The notes under the pieces were generated by a model. The model did no database searches and was not told the origin of the DNA. It worked only from the letters and a program-made list of their open reading frames with translations. A stretch of 64,000 bases of DNA from Flammula alnicola (taxonomy: Eukaryota; Basidiomycota; Agaricomycetes; Agaricales; Strophariaceae). Numbering within the stretch: the stretch's first letter is position 1; every line of letters starts with the position of its first letter. Positions 22,940 to 33,763 of this stretch are shown piece by piece. The stretch is from NCBI GenBank assembly GCA_015499995.1, contig JADNRV010000043.1, positions 186,001 to 250,000 of the forward strand, in the 5' to 3' direction. The position numbers and the translations under genes are program-made.

Positions 22940-23040
22940 GTCAGCATGTACTGGACTGAGACATGATGACTGTATGACATCACGTCAGCATGTACTGGAC
23001 TGGACATGATGACTGTATGTCATCACGTCAGCATGTACTT
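22940..23040 (+). repeat. 44-bp tandem repeat, about 2.3 units
   Basis: Units start GTCAGCATGTACTGGACTG at 22940 and 22984, followed by a partial unit at 23028. They differ by a 2-base gap and one substitution. Confidence 0.8.
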
Positions 23041-23199
23041 TTGGATGACGGTCCCATTTGGGGCGGGGCTGATAGTAAACACCTGTCAACAATGCAGGAA
23101 ATGATGCTGGGGTAGTATTTTGGGTACTGCTCATCATCGGGGGCGGTTTCGGGCAGGGAAAAAAATCCAATGGGGTCTAATAATATATTGCTACCCATT

Positions 23200-24600
23200 G
23201 CCGCCCTTTGCGCGCCTCACGGGGTCGGGGATGGGTGGATTAGCGAGGATGACTTTGGATGACGTTCTAAAATTAGACAGAAAGCACTCCCCGGCATGAT
23301 ATTTTTAGATGCAGGCAAGCCTCGGCACTTGTCCCTTTTTATCTCTAGATTGGACACTGAAGTGAAAAGATTAAGTATAAAACTTGAATATATTTGAACT
23401 GTGCTACTACTGGTTGTAAGGACTAGCAAAGAAAATAAATACAGGAGTGAAACGAGGATGAGAGAACAAGGAGGGCGCATGTCGATGTGCATAACACACA
23501 TGGGCGCCTCTCCTGCGGCTGCTGCTCATCCTCGTTTTTCCTGCTTCTCATCGTATCGCTGCTGCTGCTGCTCATTGTCGCCGCTGTAACCAGGCAGCAG
23601 CAGCAGCGCCCACCGCTACCGCTGCTCCGCCCACGTCATTGCTGTATCTGGCAGCAATGGCGGGGTGCTGCTGCCGCTCATCGCCGTCGCCATATCCGAG
23701 CAGCAGCAGCGGTCACGCTGCTGCTGCTGCCACCTCGCCATTGTTGTCATATCCAAGCAGCAGCCATTGTGCTACCGCTGCCTCTGCCACCTCGCTGTTA
23801 TCGTCTCTGAGCACTGCTGCTGCTCCCACAGCGTCACAGTTGCCGCATCTGAGTAGCAGCAGCAGTGGTGCTGCCGCTGCTGTCACCTTGCTGTCGTCAC
23901 TTCATCTCCACACCGTGCCTCGCACCCTTGTGCGCATACACCGCATGGCCATCATCATCGTCATCCTCCTGCGTAGGCGTCTGCAACGGCATCGACTCCG
24001 TACTCCTCGTCGTCAAGCTCAAGTTGGAGTCGACAGAAGACATCGATGAGGTCGACAGCCTCGCCAGCATGGCCTGCGCAATCCCAGGCTGGCACTGATG
24101 GCGATTGAGGTACTGCTGGTGCTGGTACTGCTGTTGATGCTGGTTGAACATCGATGGGAAAGAGAGCGGGGTGGATATCTGCAGTGCGACAGGGTATGAT
24201 TTCGGCGGCGGAGACGTGGCGCTGGGCCGTCCAGAGGCAGATGTCGATGGCGAATACGTAGCTGTAAAAAAAGGTCAATATGCGCATATTCATCTACTTA
24301 ACAATCAGAAAAAGACTTACAAGGCTATACATCCCATTCTGTGCTGCCGCGGTGCATCATGCAACCTGCTGCGTCCACCTCGTACCCCCGCGCTATCTCG
24401 TGTCGCCTTCCCCCCATTGCCTGCTCTACGTCGTCGCCTTGCATCGCTGTGCCTCAGCAGTGTGATCGTGACACATCAGTGCATCGTCAGGCTCGGTTAC
24501 CGGCGGCGTGGTCTGCAACTGCAGCATCGGTGGCGTCAGGCGGTGGCGTCGTCATTGCAGCAGTAGCGTCTTTATGCTAGCAGCAGCGTGGCAGCATGCT
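23200..24600 (+). repeat. CAG/CTG-rich minisatellite element, left arm
   Basis: The entry sequence GAATATATTTGAAC (23387), GGAGTGAAACGAGGA and TCGATGTGCATAACACACAT leads into units of about 60-70 bp built from CAGCAGCAGC, a spacer and GCTGCTGCTG, so each unit can form a hairpin. The same entry sequence and unit type recur in inverted orientation at 28860-29720. Large open frames here (Ser/Cys/Leu/Gln-rich) are consequences of the triplet repeats. Confidence 0.7.
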
Positions 24601-24829
24601 CACTGCTGCAGCATTATCACCGTCGGACCTGCTCGCCTCGCTCGCCTTCCTGCCTCCATCCTCATCATCCTTGCTGCCTGGCCACCTCGCTTCTGTCGTC
24701 ATGCTGTCGGATGTACCTACCTACATCCCTCACAGCGCAGCGCACATGACATCTGCATTGGTTGTTCGTGCGATATAGGACCTATTCGAGTGAAAAATCA
24801 TTAGATAAGTCCATATATGAATGAAAAAA

Positions 24830-25690
24830 CAATTCAATTACCTTTTTTGAATGCTTTGAGGGAGAGCGCGGGCGAGGGAAAGGCAAAGGAAGAGGTGGGG
24901 AAAGAAAGATTAATGACATTCGACCTCATTGATCTGTTATCCGGCAATTTCCGAGACTCAAACTCGGCACCTCATTCGAGGGCTAAATAATTATTGGGAT
25001 ACATTAGCAATGAAGCATAGAGTATTAAACTCAAAGTCTGTGTTTGATTAAAATTCTACAGTTTGTTTATCAAGTCTTGCTGAGATCTTGCATTAGGAGG
25101 AGGTGATTTCAGTCATTTGAGATCGAGAATCTTACTTTGGTCTTATTCTAAGTGTATTGAATGCAAAATAACATCGCATAATTATTGTCTGAATCGAATT
25201 AAAGGGTTCTAGATACTTGATAAGGTCAAGAGATGTTGTGGAAGGTCAAAACTCCAAAATGTCATGTTGATAGGCATATTTTCCAAAGGTTTATCACTCG
25301 CTCCATGCCTCAGTTGACGAGAACACATCTATCGAGGCACATATTTTCAAAACCACCACAAAGACTTCTGAATAGCGAGGTAATGCCAGTTTATAACCAA
25401 AATATACTTTCTCCAGGGGCTTCCAGCAGGGTTCTTGTACGGCTGAATGCAAGATAGAGACTTCAAAATGGCCGAAATCACCACTGTCTCAAGCAAGATC
25501 AATTTATTAGGCTGTGGAAATTTTACTTGCATGGAAAAAATTTATATTTCAGTTATAATCAACATTAATGATCTATACCGATAATAAAATAGCTCTCGGA
25601 TGAGCTGTGGAGTGTCTCGCAGATGTTCGAAACCTCGACGACGGATCGGAGTGTCGCCGGTCCGCGTTTTCCAGCCAATCGGATTGCCTT
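24830..25690. other. Repeat-island spacer with a dispersed fragment
   Basis: 24845-24960 resembles the end of the 18.4-19.2 kb repeat (TTGATCTGTTATCCGGCAAT). The remainder is AT-rich and without a gene. Confidence 0.4.
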
Positions 25691-25771
25691 CGGAAATTGC
25701 CGGAGAACAGATCAACAACGTCGAAGGTAGTTGATCTTGATCCTCAGCTACCACCTCTGTGCTCCCCTGTA

Positions 25772-26096
25772 CTTTACAGTGCCCCACCTGTCCACATGGA
25801 CTCCATGGACTCCATGGAATTCCATGGACTTTTTGTGGACTTTTAACTTAATGATGTTTTTATTATTTTTGTTAAAATTAGTCCATGGATGTCCATGGAC
25901 AGTCCACACCCAGTCCACACCTAGTCCACACCCAGTCCACACCCAGTCCAGAAGCAGGAAATTAGCAGTAAATATTATGTCTGTGGACTTTGTGGACTTT
26001 TTGTGGACTTGGAACTTAGAGTAAACTTAGAGTTAGATTAAATTGGGAATACAAAGTCCATGGACTCTCTGTGGACTTCTGTGGACTTCTCCTTAC
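25772..26096 (+). mobile_element. AGTCCA-rich short element, left copy
   Basis: Begins CTTTACAGTGCCCCACCTG, continues with GTCCATGGAC-type palindromes and many AGTCCA/TGGACT repeats, and ends GTGGACTTCTCCTTAC. An inverted relative lies at 27864-28107. No coding capacity. CAGTG near the outer end recalls hAT termini, but I could not find a clean target duplication. Confidence 0.6.
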
Positions 26097-26179
26097 AACC
26101 AGAGGATCATTATAAGTTAATAAATTGATGATATTAAAATAAACTATTAAAATACATAACAAAGTACACTACTGAGGAA

Positions 26180-27700
26180 GAGAACAACAGCGGGGCTACG
26201 GCAGCAGCAAGCACCGCAATGCACTCATGCTGCCGTCACGCCGTTGTCGTCTGTGTTTGTCATGGCCGTCGTGCTCACGGTCGCCGGTCATGTCATGTGC
26301 GGTTGCGCCGACGAGGACAAGAGCACAAGGCTCAACCGGGAGCACGACTTCGTGCTCCCGGTGTCCTTGTTCTCATCGCCATGGTCCTCGTTCGGCACCC
26401 ACGACGCATGCTGCGGGCTCGCTGTCGTGGCGGTTGCATGCGACGCTGCGCTCGGCGTTGTTTTCAGTGCCAGGGGATGGGGTGGAGGGTTAGCCGTCGT
26501 TGCGGGGGGTTGTCGTCTGCAATGTACCGTGCGGGCCTGCCATTTCTTGCGTTCCCCCTTCATATCCAACAGCCCCCATGCCCCACGGCGTGTCTTCCCT
26601 CACACGCCGCGCCATCGCGTCCGCCTGTTGGCCGTGTTTTGCGTATCCGCGCAGTCGTCGTCGTCGTCGTCGTCGTCGTCGCGTGCTGCGCTGGTGGTTA
26701 CCGTTGTCGTGGTGCTATCGGTGTCGTTGTCGTCGGGCGGCGCTGACGCGAGGGGCAAATGGTGGCCTGAGCAGGCATCCGGGGGCCAGCAGTGGTGCGG
26801 GGTCGTGCTCGCGACGCGACGGGCATCCGCGGGCCCGGACCTGCTCGGACCTGTTTGCAGAAGGCTCGGGGTCAGTGGAAGGGATGTGAAAGGGGGGGGG
26901 TAGACATACGGGGTGGGTGGACGTTACGGCGCCTGCGTCGTCAGCAGGCCTCGCCGCGCTCGTGCGTCAGCGGGGTCGTCAGCGGGGTCATCGTCGTCGT
27001 CGTCGGGTCCATGGTCGGGTCCGTCGGCGCCTCGGTGGTCGCGTTGTGGTCGCGTCGGTGGTCGCTTCCGTGGTCGCTTCCGTGGTGGCGTCGTGGTCGT
27101 CGCGTGGTCGTCGCGTCGGTCGTCGGTCGTCGGTCGTCGTCGGCAGGGCCATCGTTTTTCGCCGCGCTGTTGTTCGTGCGGGCTGTCCGTGGGCGCTTCA
27201 CGTCACGGTGGTCGGGTGGCGCGTGTTGCTGTCGTGAGCGGTCGGGCGTGACGCCGTCGCCGTTTTCTGTGCCCGGGGGCACATCGCATCTGCGAGGTAA
27301 CGGGGTGGGGGGTTAGCTCGTCGTCGTGGGCGTCGTCGTTCGCGACGCACCATATGGGCCTCCCATTGTCTGGGTCCCCCCTTCGTATCCAACACCCCGG
27401 GGGCATGTTTTCCCTCACGCGCCGCGTCGTCGCACCGTCCTGCTGGCTGGGTTCTGCGTATCCTCGCCATCGTCGTCGTTGCGTGGTGCGCCGGTGGCAA
27501 CCGCCGCCGCCCTTGTCGCCGTCGTGGTCGTGGTGGTCGTGGTCGCGGTGGCCGTGGTGGTCGTGGTGGTCGTGGTCGTGGTTGTCGCGGTTGTGCGGTG
27601 GTCCGCGCGGAGGGGGATGGTGGTGGGAGGATGGTGGGAGGGAAGAAAGGTGGTGACGTGGCAACGTTGCAGCCGCGTCACCATCGTTCGGTAACCAGTT
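26180..27700. repeat. GC-rich cargo with tandem duplicated block
   Basis: Very GC-rich, GTC/GTCG-rich low-complexity DNA. A block around 26505-26690 (GTCGTCTGCAATGTACCGTG and onward) is repeated with divergence at 27330-27500 (GTCGTTCGCGACGCACCATA), about 820 bp later, and a third relative lies at about 18465. Long overlapping open frames on both strands reflect composition; none shows a domain. A run of nine or more G occurs near 26890. Confidence 0.5.
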
Positions 27701-27763
27701 GCCGGTTTGCCGATCCGGTCGGTGTATGTATAGCCTAATTGAGTATTTTATAAATGCCCCCTT

Positions 27764-27835
27764 GGTGCAGGTGGCTACAGCGCGGCCATAGTTATATTTC
27801 TGTAGTCATCAGTTCAATTCTCCTCCATGCCATTT
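27764..27835 (+). repeat. tRNA-like sequence, possible SINE head
   Basis: TTGGTGCAGGTGGCTACAGC fits an RNA polymerase III A box (TGGTGCAGGTGG), and about 40 nt later GTTCAATTC fits a B box, followed by TCCATGCCA. The acceptor ends do not pair, so it is not a functional tRNA gene; it is better read as a tRNA-derived SINE head or a decayed tRNA. Confidence 0.4.
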
Positions 27836-27863
27836 TATTTTTTTGGCTATTATTATTAATATA

Positions 27864-28107
27864 GTAAGGGCCAGTCCACAAAATCCATGGCATTGTCCGC
27901 GGATAGTCCATGGAGTCCACACTCAAAATGGATATTGTGTGGACTTTTCGTGGACTTTTCGTGGACTTTGTGTGGACTAAAAATTGCAATTTGGCAGGTG
28001 TTTTCACCTAAATCAAATCTAAAAAAAAATTGTAAAAAGTCCACGGATTGTCCGTGGAGTCCATGGAGTCCATGGAGTCCACGTGGAACAGGTGGGGCAG
28101 TGTAAAG
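27864..28107 (-). mobile_element. AGTCCA-rich short element, right (inverted) copy
   Basis: Read on the minus strand it begins CTTTACACTGCCCCACCTG, carries the same GGACTCCATGGACTCCATGG palindromes and ends GTGGACTGGCCCTTAC, matching both ends of 25772-26096. Together the two enclose 1.8 kb of GC-rich DNA in inverted orientation. Confidence 0.65.
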
Positions 28108-28620
28108 ACCTCCTGCTCCCTCGTCTCTTCATCGCCCATTCCACCCTCAAAAACATTCAAATTAGGTATACAAGTATTTTTTCATTGTTCTATTTGTATT
28201 TCTAACGTATTTGCCCTCGTATAGGTCTTCTACCATACGAATGAACGGGGCAACAACGTTGCATGCCCCTCCCCTCCTCGAGGGTTCTAGGCCAATTCTT
28301 CATGGACATGGGCGGAAGTTGACGATCAGCGACACCAAAGAGAGATAGCAGAGAGAGACCCACGAGGGCATAGAGGGACAGAAGAGGTGGGAGGATGTCA
28401 AGGGAGGGCGGTAACACTTTTACTTCAATCCGCAACCTGACTCACCTCTTCTCACAGGTTATACGAGGAGACGACGAACCAAAGTTCGTTGTCTCCTTAG
28501 ATTCAAACGTCGTCTGCGACGTTCGAATCTATGCTTGGACCTCACCATGATGGCCTTACACCACCCGCAAGCCATGTCTGCAGCGCCATTCGGCGTCACC
28601 AACCCAGCTGACTAGGCTGT
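28108..28620. other. Spacer with two consecutive hairpins
   Basis: GGAGACGACGAAC-caaa-GTTCGTTGTCTCC at about 28469-28498 is followed directly by AGATTCAAACGTCG-tctg-CGACGTTCGAATCT at about 28499-28530. No promoter or gene context explains them. No coding sequence recognised. Confidence 0.5.
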
Positions 28621-28859
28621 CATTGCGCACGCCAGATTGTGCCCCGTCAACCCGTCAACCACCTCGTCGACCGTGCACGGGCATACAATGTCACCACCAC
28701 TTCCCCCCATGAATCCATCCACCGACGTATCAAATCACCAGCATCTCCACTGCGGAAGCTGGATGCACCACCTCACCAGCAATGTCCTCCCTTCAGCGCC
28801 CTCGCCACTCACTGCCGACTTCTGTTATAACCAGGTCATCACCTACATCAACACGGTTT

Positions 28860-29720
28860 GGACGCAGCACCACCAGCAGCACCACTGCTGCTGCTACTGA
28901 TATGGCGACGGCGAGGAGGTCAGCGGAGCAGCAGCCTGACTGCCGCTGCTCAGACACGACGACTACGGCGAGGTGGCAGCAGCACACCTAGTGCTGCTGC
29001 TCAGATAGTACAACAATGACGCCGAGGTGACAGCAGCGGCAGCAGCACGACCACCGTCGCTGCTCATATGCGCGAGGACGACAAAGTGGGTGCAGTGGCA
29101 GCAGCAGAACCGTTGCTGCTGCCAGGATATGGTGACGACAACCCCGAGGTGCTTCTGGGATAAGACCGACGACGGTAAGTTGGGAGCAGTGGCAGCAGGA
29201 TGACAGCTGCTGCTGCTCAGATATGGTGCCGGCGACTCGGGGGGAGTGGGAGGAGCAGCACCATGATGGCTGCTGCTTGGATACGGCAACAACGAAATCG
29301 AAGCCGCGGCAGCAGCACGACCGCTGCTGCTGCTGCTCGGATACAGCGACGACGTTGAGTTGGGAGCAGCGGCAGCAGCACGACGGCGATGAGGTGGGAG
29401 GAGCAACAGCACGACAGCTGCTGCTCAAATACAGTGACGGCGGTGAGGTGGGGGCAGCGGCAGCACAATGAGATGGAAGCAACGGCAGCAACACGGGCCC
29501 TCCTGCTGTTGCCCCGTTATGGCAGTGACAACGAGGGGAACGCCGGCAGCAGCGACACGACGACAAGGAGAGGACGAGGACAAGCAGCAGCAGGAGAGGC
29601 GACGACGTGTGTTACTCACGTCGATATGCACCCTCCTTTTTCTCTTGTCCTCGTTTCACTCCCATATTTCATTTTATTTGTTGTATACCTTATGAAATAT
29701 ATTCAAAGTTTTTCTATTTA
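28860..29720 (-). repeat. CAG/CTG-rich minisatellite element, right inverted arm
   Basis: Units of about 60-70 bp with CAGCAGCAGC and GCTGCTGCTG separated by short unique parts. The right end, read on minus, matches the entry of the left arm (GGGAGTGAAACGAGGA, TCGACGTGAGTAACACAC). The two arms are diverged copies of one element in opposite orientation about 5 kb apart. Confidence 0.7.
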
Positions 29721-29810
29721 CTCTTTTTTACCTGAGATTTTCGAGATGGCCTGGGCCACCTGGTCCTCGTGTTGCCATGCAAAGCAATGGCCCTCATCCC
29801 TCCAAGTATA

Positions 29811-29921
29811 ATAAGAGGCTTGTAGAATTATATAATTAGTAGCATGTAGAATTAGAGCTTTGTGGAATTAGAGCTTTGTAGAATAAGAGGCTTGTAGAAT
29901 TAGAGGCTCATAGAATTCTTG
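29811..29921 (+). repeat. TTGTAGAATTAGAGC array, right copy
   Basis: Five or six units of the same repeat as at 21796-21936, same orientation, followed by a short GA microsatellite near 29975. Confidence 0.7.
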
Positions 29922-30172
29922 TGAGATACAACATGCCTTTAGTAGTATGTAAGCATTAAGAAATAAAAATAAAGAGAGAGAGAGAAAAGAAAATATCCTA
30001 AGTATCTACAGATATCCTTATGTGGCAATTGTCTAGAGCTCGGCCAGTGTGCGGTGATGTCGGCGAGGCAGCAACGTCATTGGACCCTGCATTTGTCTCC
30101 TCTTTATACCACGTGATGGGAACCCGCCCACGTGATGGGAACCGCCCTGCTTTTATAATATAGATAGATAGA

Positions 30173-30205
30173 CTAGCGTGTGCCCGTGCGAAGCACGGGA
30201 GCGTG
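30173..30205 (-). mobile_element. Helitron-like 3' end (CTAG plus hairpin)
   Basis: Minus strand: hairpin CCCGTGC-TTC-GCACGGG (plus 30183-30199), 6 nt, CTAG, then TCTATCTATC. It marks the right edge of the repeat island. Identical architecture to 14128 and 16158. Confidence 0.5.
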
Positions 30206-30644
30206 CTGAATCGGAGTATGAATGTGCCGCAGCCAATCAAACCACTTCTTTGTCTCTGTCCCCGGAAAGAAATAACCAATCAAAATGGTTTTTTGTCTCG
30301 TGGGAAAGAGTCTGAGCTCTTTTATTATAAAAGATTCCATTTGCATCGATAATCTCACCATGAAACGTTAAAAAGATAGACAGAATTCGGGCATTCAAGT
30401 CTCCAGACACTGGACTAACGACTCGCAATTGAACAACAGACAGATCGATGACATTCCATACTTGTGCTCATCAAGTGACCTGCTGCATCCCTGGGCCTTG
30501 TGGGATTCAGGATTTGTCGCATGAATATCACAGTGCACCCTAAGTACTCATGTCAAATACGGGTAACGGGTCAAATACACACCCGTAGCCGTTTCTTTCT
30601 GCTCTTTCAGCACTCCCAGAATCATCCCCTACTTGAACACTGCA
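30206..30644. other. Upstream region of the acyl-CoA dehydrogenase gene
   Basis: No gene seen; presumed promoter in the last 200 bases. Confidence 0.4.
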
Positions 30645-32889
30645 ATGCGCATTGAAGATGGGTTCCAACCAGTGAGTTATGTTTGCATGTCGCCTTGTTG
30701 CATTTTCTTATTCACCTGAATGTCTTGTATCGTCTCATGCCTCTAGACCCCATTCTCTGAGGAGAACGCATATTTTGGAGATCCAGTCCTTCCGAGCTTG
30801 TTGAAACGTACCTTACCAGGAAGGTAAGCTTCCTACTTTGCATTGATCATTCATTAGCATCGTCATTAACACACAATCCCTAAGTGTATTCCAAGAGGTC
30901 GAACCGGACCTTGCGCGCGTAGGCTCCGAGGTTGTAACATGTATGTGCCTTTCTTCTCTGGTTCACCAGGTCGATGACCGGAAACTTCCATCCAGCTCTT
31001 CGCGCTCTCAGCAATAGTGGTAAAGTATTTCCCCCTACGTTGTTGCAATACGACCAATGGGGCCGGCGGATCGACAAGCTTCAAACGAGCGAGGGATGGC
31101 GAGAACTCAAGGCTGTAGCACAACGAGAAGGTCTCCCTGGAATCTTTTACGAACGAAAGTATAACGAGCATAGTCGGACATATGGATTTGCAAAAATGGC
31201 TCTTATGGTTGGAGATACCAATGAAGTACGTCCCGAAATGTGATTCTAAATAAAGCCCTAACGATGCTATGTCGTAAAGATATTCTGCCCCATGAGTATG
31301 ACCGACGGGAGCGCTAGGGTCATTGAACTCATTGGGTCACCCGAGATGAAGCGAGATATCTTCCCTCGTCTCATAAGGTACGTGCTTTGAATGCGAGATA
31401 CGAAGGACAGGAATTTAGCTAATATTCATCTCAGTCGTGATCCAAGCTACGCTTTCACCTCCGGTCAATGGATGACAGAAGTGAGTTGACTTTAGCTGCG
31501 GTCTTTTCCTCCCATTGATAGAAATATCTACAGCGTCCTGGAGGATCCGACGTTTCCTTGACAGAAACAACTGCGCATTCGGCGGGTAAATCGAGCTTAT
31601 ATGGCCCCCAATACAGCCTAAACGGCGTGAAATGGTTCTCCAGTGCTACAGATAGCGAAATTTCAGTCGCTTTAGCACGTACAGGCTCACAGAAGGAGGG
31701 CTCAAGAGGACTCTCTCTCTTCTTTGTGCCTCTGCGTCTTCCTCTTCTTCGGAGTCCATCCGATCCGATCCCCTCACCTACCAGCAACAACGTCCTCGTC
31801 CATCGTCTGAAGAACAAGATCGGCACCCATATTCTACCCACTGCGGAACTCACGTTGGACTCAGCTGAGGCCTACCTCATTGGTTCAGTCGGTCAAGGAG
31901 TCAAGAACATCTCTCCAGTCCTCAACATCACGCGCTTATGGTCCGCAACCGCGTCCGTCGGGAATCTGCGCAAATGCCTCGCCATCGCAACCTCGTACGC
32001 CAAAGTGCGTTCTATCCAGAGTGGCACGCTGCTCCTCAGAGATGCACCAATCCATGTCGAGCAACTCGCATCTGTCAACCTCGTGTATCGCGCATTGGCG
32101 CATCTTACATTTGGAGTTGTTGGTCTGCTGGGTAAGGTTGAATGTGGGAATGCGACGCCAGACGAACAGCGCAGGCTCCGCATGCTAACACCGGTGGCCA
32201 AGGCATACGCGGCGGAAAAGGCGTGCACGGGGATGGAAGAGGCGATGGCGGCTATGGGAGGTGCAGGCTACATGGAAGAGAATGGGTTCGGTCGGTCGAT
32301 CAGGGACGCCCTTGTGGAGAAGTACGAGCGTCTTCTGTTAATGTTTGAGTTTGAACTGATTGTATTTGTGCAGGATATGGGAAGGCACCATCGTCGTACT
32401 GGCTCTTGACCTGACCCGCTCTGCTCAGGATCCAGTTTATCTGAAATCTTTCATTTCGGTACGTTTTCTGTCTTGTGGAATTCCGCTCGTCCTGACCTAT
32501 ATCGGTAACAGTGGACTGCATCCGTGATGGATTCTTGCCCAGCAAGTCTGCGACAAGAATTCTCTCCTGCTTTCAGCATCCTCAAAGAGGCAATCGAAGA
32601 AGTTATCCCTTCGTATAAGAAGCCAATGAATCCACTCGTCCCAAGACCAGCTCTCATGCTAATCGGCGCCATTGCTTCAAGCATATATTTGCTTGAACAC
32701 GCAATTTGGTCATATAACAACTCCGAGCCTACGAAAGATCTTGACGTCGAGGTCTTTAAACGATGGATATTCGAGGGTGGGGTGGAAGGCGCAATCCAGG
32801 CCGTCCAACGAGCTAAAGTCAATACGGAAGAGCGGGTGAAGCTCAATTCAGCATTGGTCTTTGGACCAAATGCAAAGCCGAAGCTCTGA
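30645..32889 (+). CDS. Acyl-CoA dehydrogenase, AidB-like
   Basis: Flavoprotein dehydrogenase family. Exons read from MRIEDGFQ through TPFSEENAYFGDPVLPSLLK, MTGNFHPALRALSNSGK, FCPMSMTDGSARVIELIGSP, WMTERPGGSDVS (FAD/substrate-binding loop) and LNGVKWFSSATD to the C-terminal domain with AMAAMGGAGYMEENGFGRSI and IWEGT. The long SFxEEN opening and MTERxGGSDV are typical of the AidB/isovaleryl-like subgroup, which has an extra N-terminal part. Substrate is unknown; a role in fatty or branched acyl oxidation or alkylation response is only inferred. The junction around 30940-30970 has two possible donors; using GTGCCT keeps the frame. Stop at 32887-32889. All other introns close in phase. Confidence 0.85.
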
Positions 32890-32977
32890 TTGAATGTGGT
32901 GCGTCTTCGGTTGATACTGTACATGTATTATATATCCTGCAGATTCTGATATCTTAATATTTCTCCAGATATCGCCG

Positions 32978-33763
32978 CTATGAAGGAGAATAGGCAACAA
33001 TATGGCACCTGAGAAAGGCTAATTCAGCTAAGGAGAATATCGAAAATATGGAATTACATACCCCAACATCCCTCGGCCTCCCCAATTTTTCCGAGGCGTC
33101 AATGTTAAGAACATAGTTTGTTCCGAGCGAATGATTCGTATTGTAATGGCACGCTGCAGCACAGGTCTCGTCAACTACATGGACTTTGCGATGAACGGGG
33201 TACTCACGTTTTCGTTTTCCGAAACAAGATCCGCCAAAGGTTGGAGAGAACTCGACTTGAATGAGTTTTGGTCAAGTCGACCGAACTTGACAACAAGATC
33301 GCCTTTCTGCAACGTCTGGAGAATATGACACTAACATCAGAGCTTAGACGGGGATAATTAAGCAATGAAAACGTACCGCATCTGCAGCAGGACTCCCAGG
33401 CGCAACGCCTTCGACTTTTGCAAAAGGTTTTAGAGCAGCAGTTCCAGCACCATTTTGTCCTTCGCTCAGCGCTGATAACGTTGGGTCATAAATACCCTCC
33501 AGTGCTTTCGCAATCAAATCCATAACAGCTTTGTGGTCATTTCTCAGCTCGATAATCCGCACCCTGGCTCCCCGCACTGCGTATATATCGATGTCTGCCC
33601 GAGGGAATCCTTCAAAATCCACAAGCGGGGTCTGCATCGTGACATTATTAACTTGGAGGATAGAAATGTGTGTTTCGAGTTCGGCTTCTATGATGTCTTT
33701 CTGCGACATCAAGGCACGGGCTTGTTCCATTGGACTGTCTGGATTGGGAAGTGTGAAGCCCAT
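32978..33763 (-). CDS. 26S proteasome assembly chaperone Nas2/PSMD9
   Basis: Four exons (33377-33763, 33208-33315, 33062-33153, 32978-33008) give 205 residues. The N terminus is a helical hairpin domain (EQARALMSQKDIIEAELETH; FPRADIDIYAVRGARVRIIE) that contacts the base ATPase Rpt5. The C-terminal half is a PDZ-like domain: FAKVEGVAPGSPAADA, then GDLVVKFGRLDQNSF, ending LTPRKNWGGRGMLGCHI. Both ends and the GGRGMLGCHI tail are diagnostic. It is transcribed toward the acyl-CoA dehydrogenase gene, with 88 nt between the two stops. Confidence 0.93.

Noticed and set aside
23487..24600. Long plus-strand open frames rich in Ser, Cys, Gln and Leu
   Set aside because: They are translations of CAG/CTG repeat units in several overlapping frames, with no start context, splice signals or domains.
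26219..27664. Open frames up to 219 codons on both strands
   Set aside because: GC-rich GTCG repeats keep all frames open. Products are Arg/Val or His/Asp low-complexity and differ completely between strands.
27764..27835. Functional tRNA gene
   Set aside because: Only A and B boxes fit; the acceptor and T-stem do not pair.
28963..29566. 192-codon minus-strand open frame
   Set aside because: Minisatellite translation; the same peptide-like units occur in the inverted arm in another reading frame.
14128..30205. Search for reverse transcriptase, integrase or transposase motifs in the island
   Set aside because: No YxDD-type motif, GAG-like zinc knuckle, DDE/DDD block or Rep/helicase motif recognised by eye, so no autonomous element is called.
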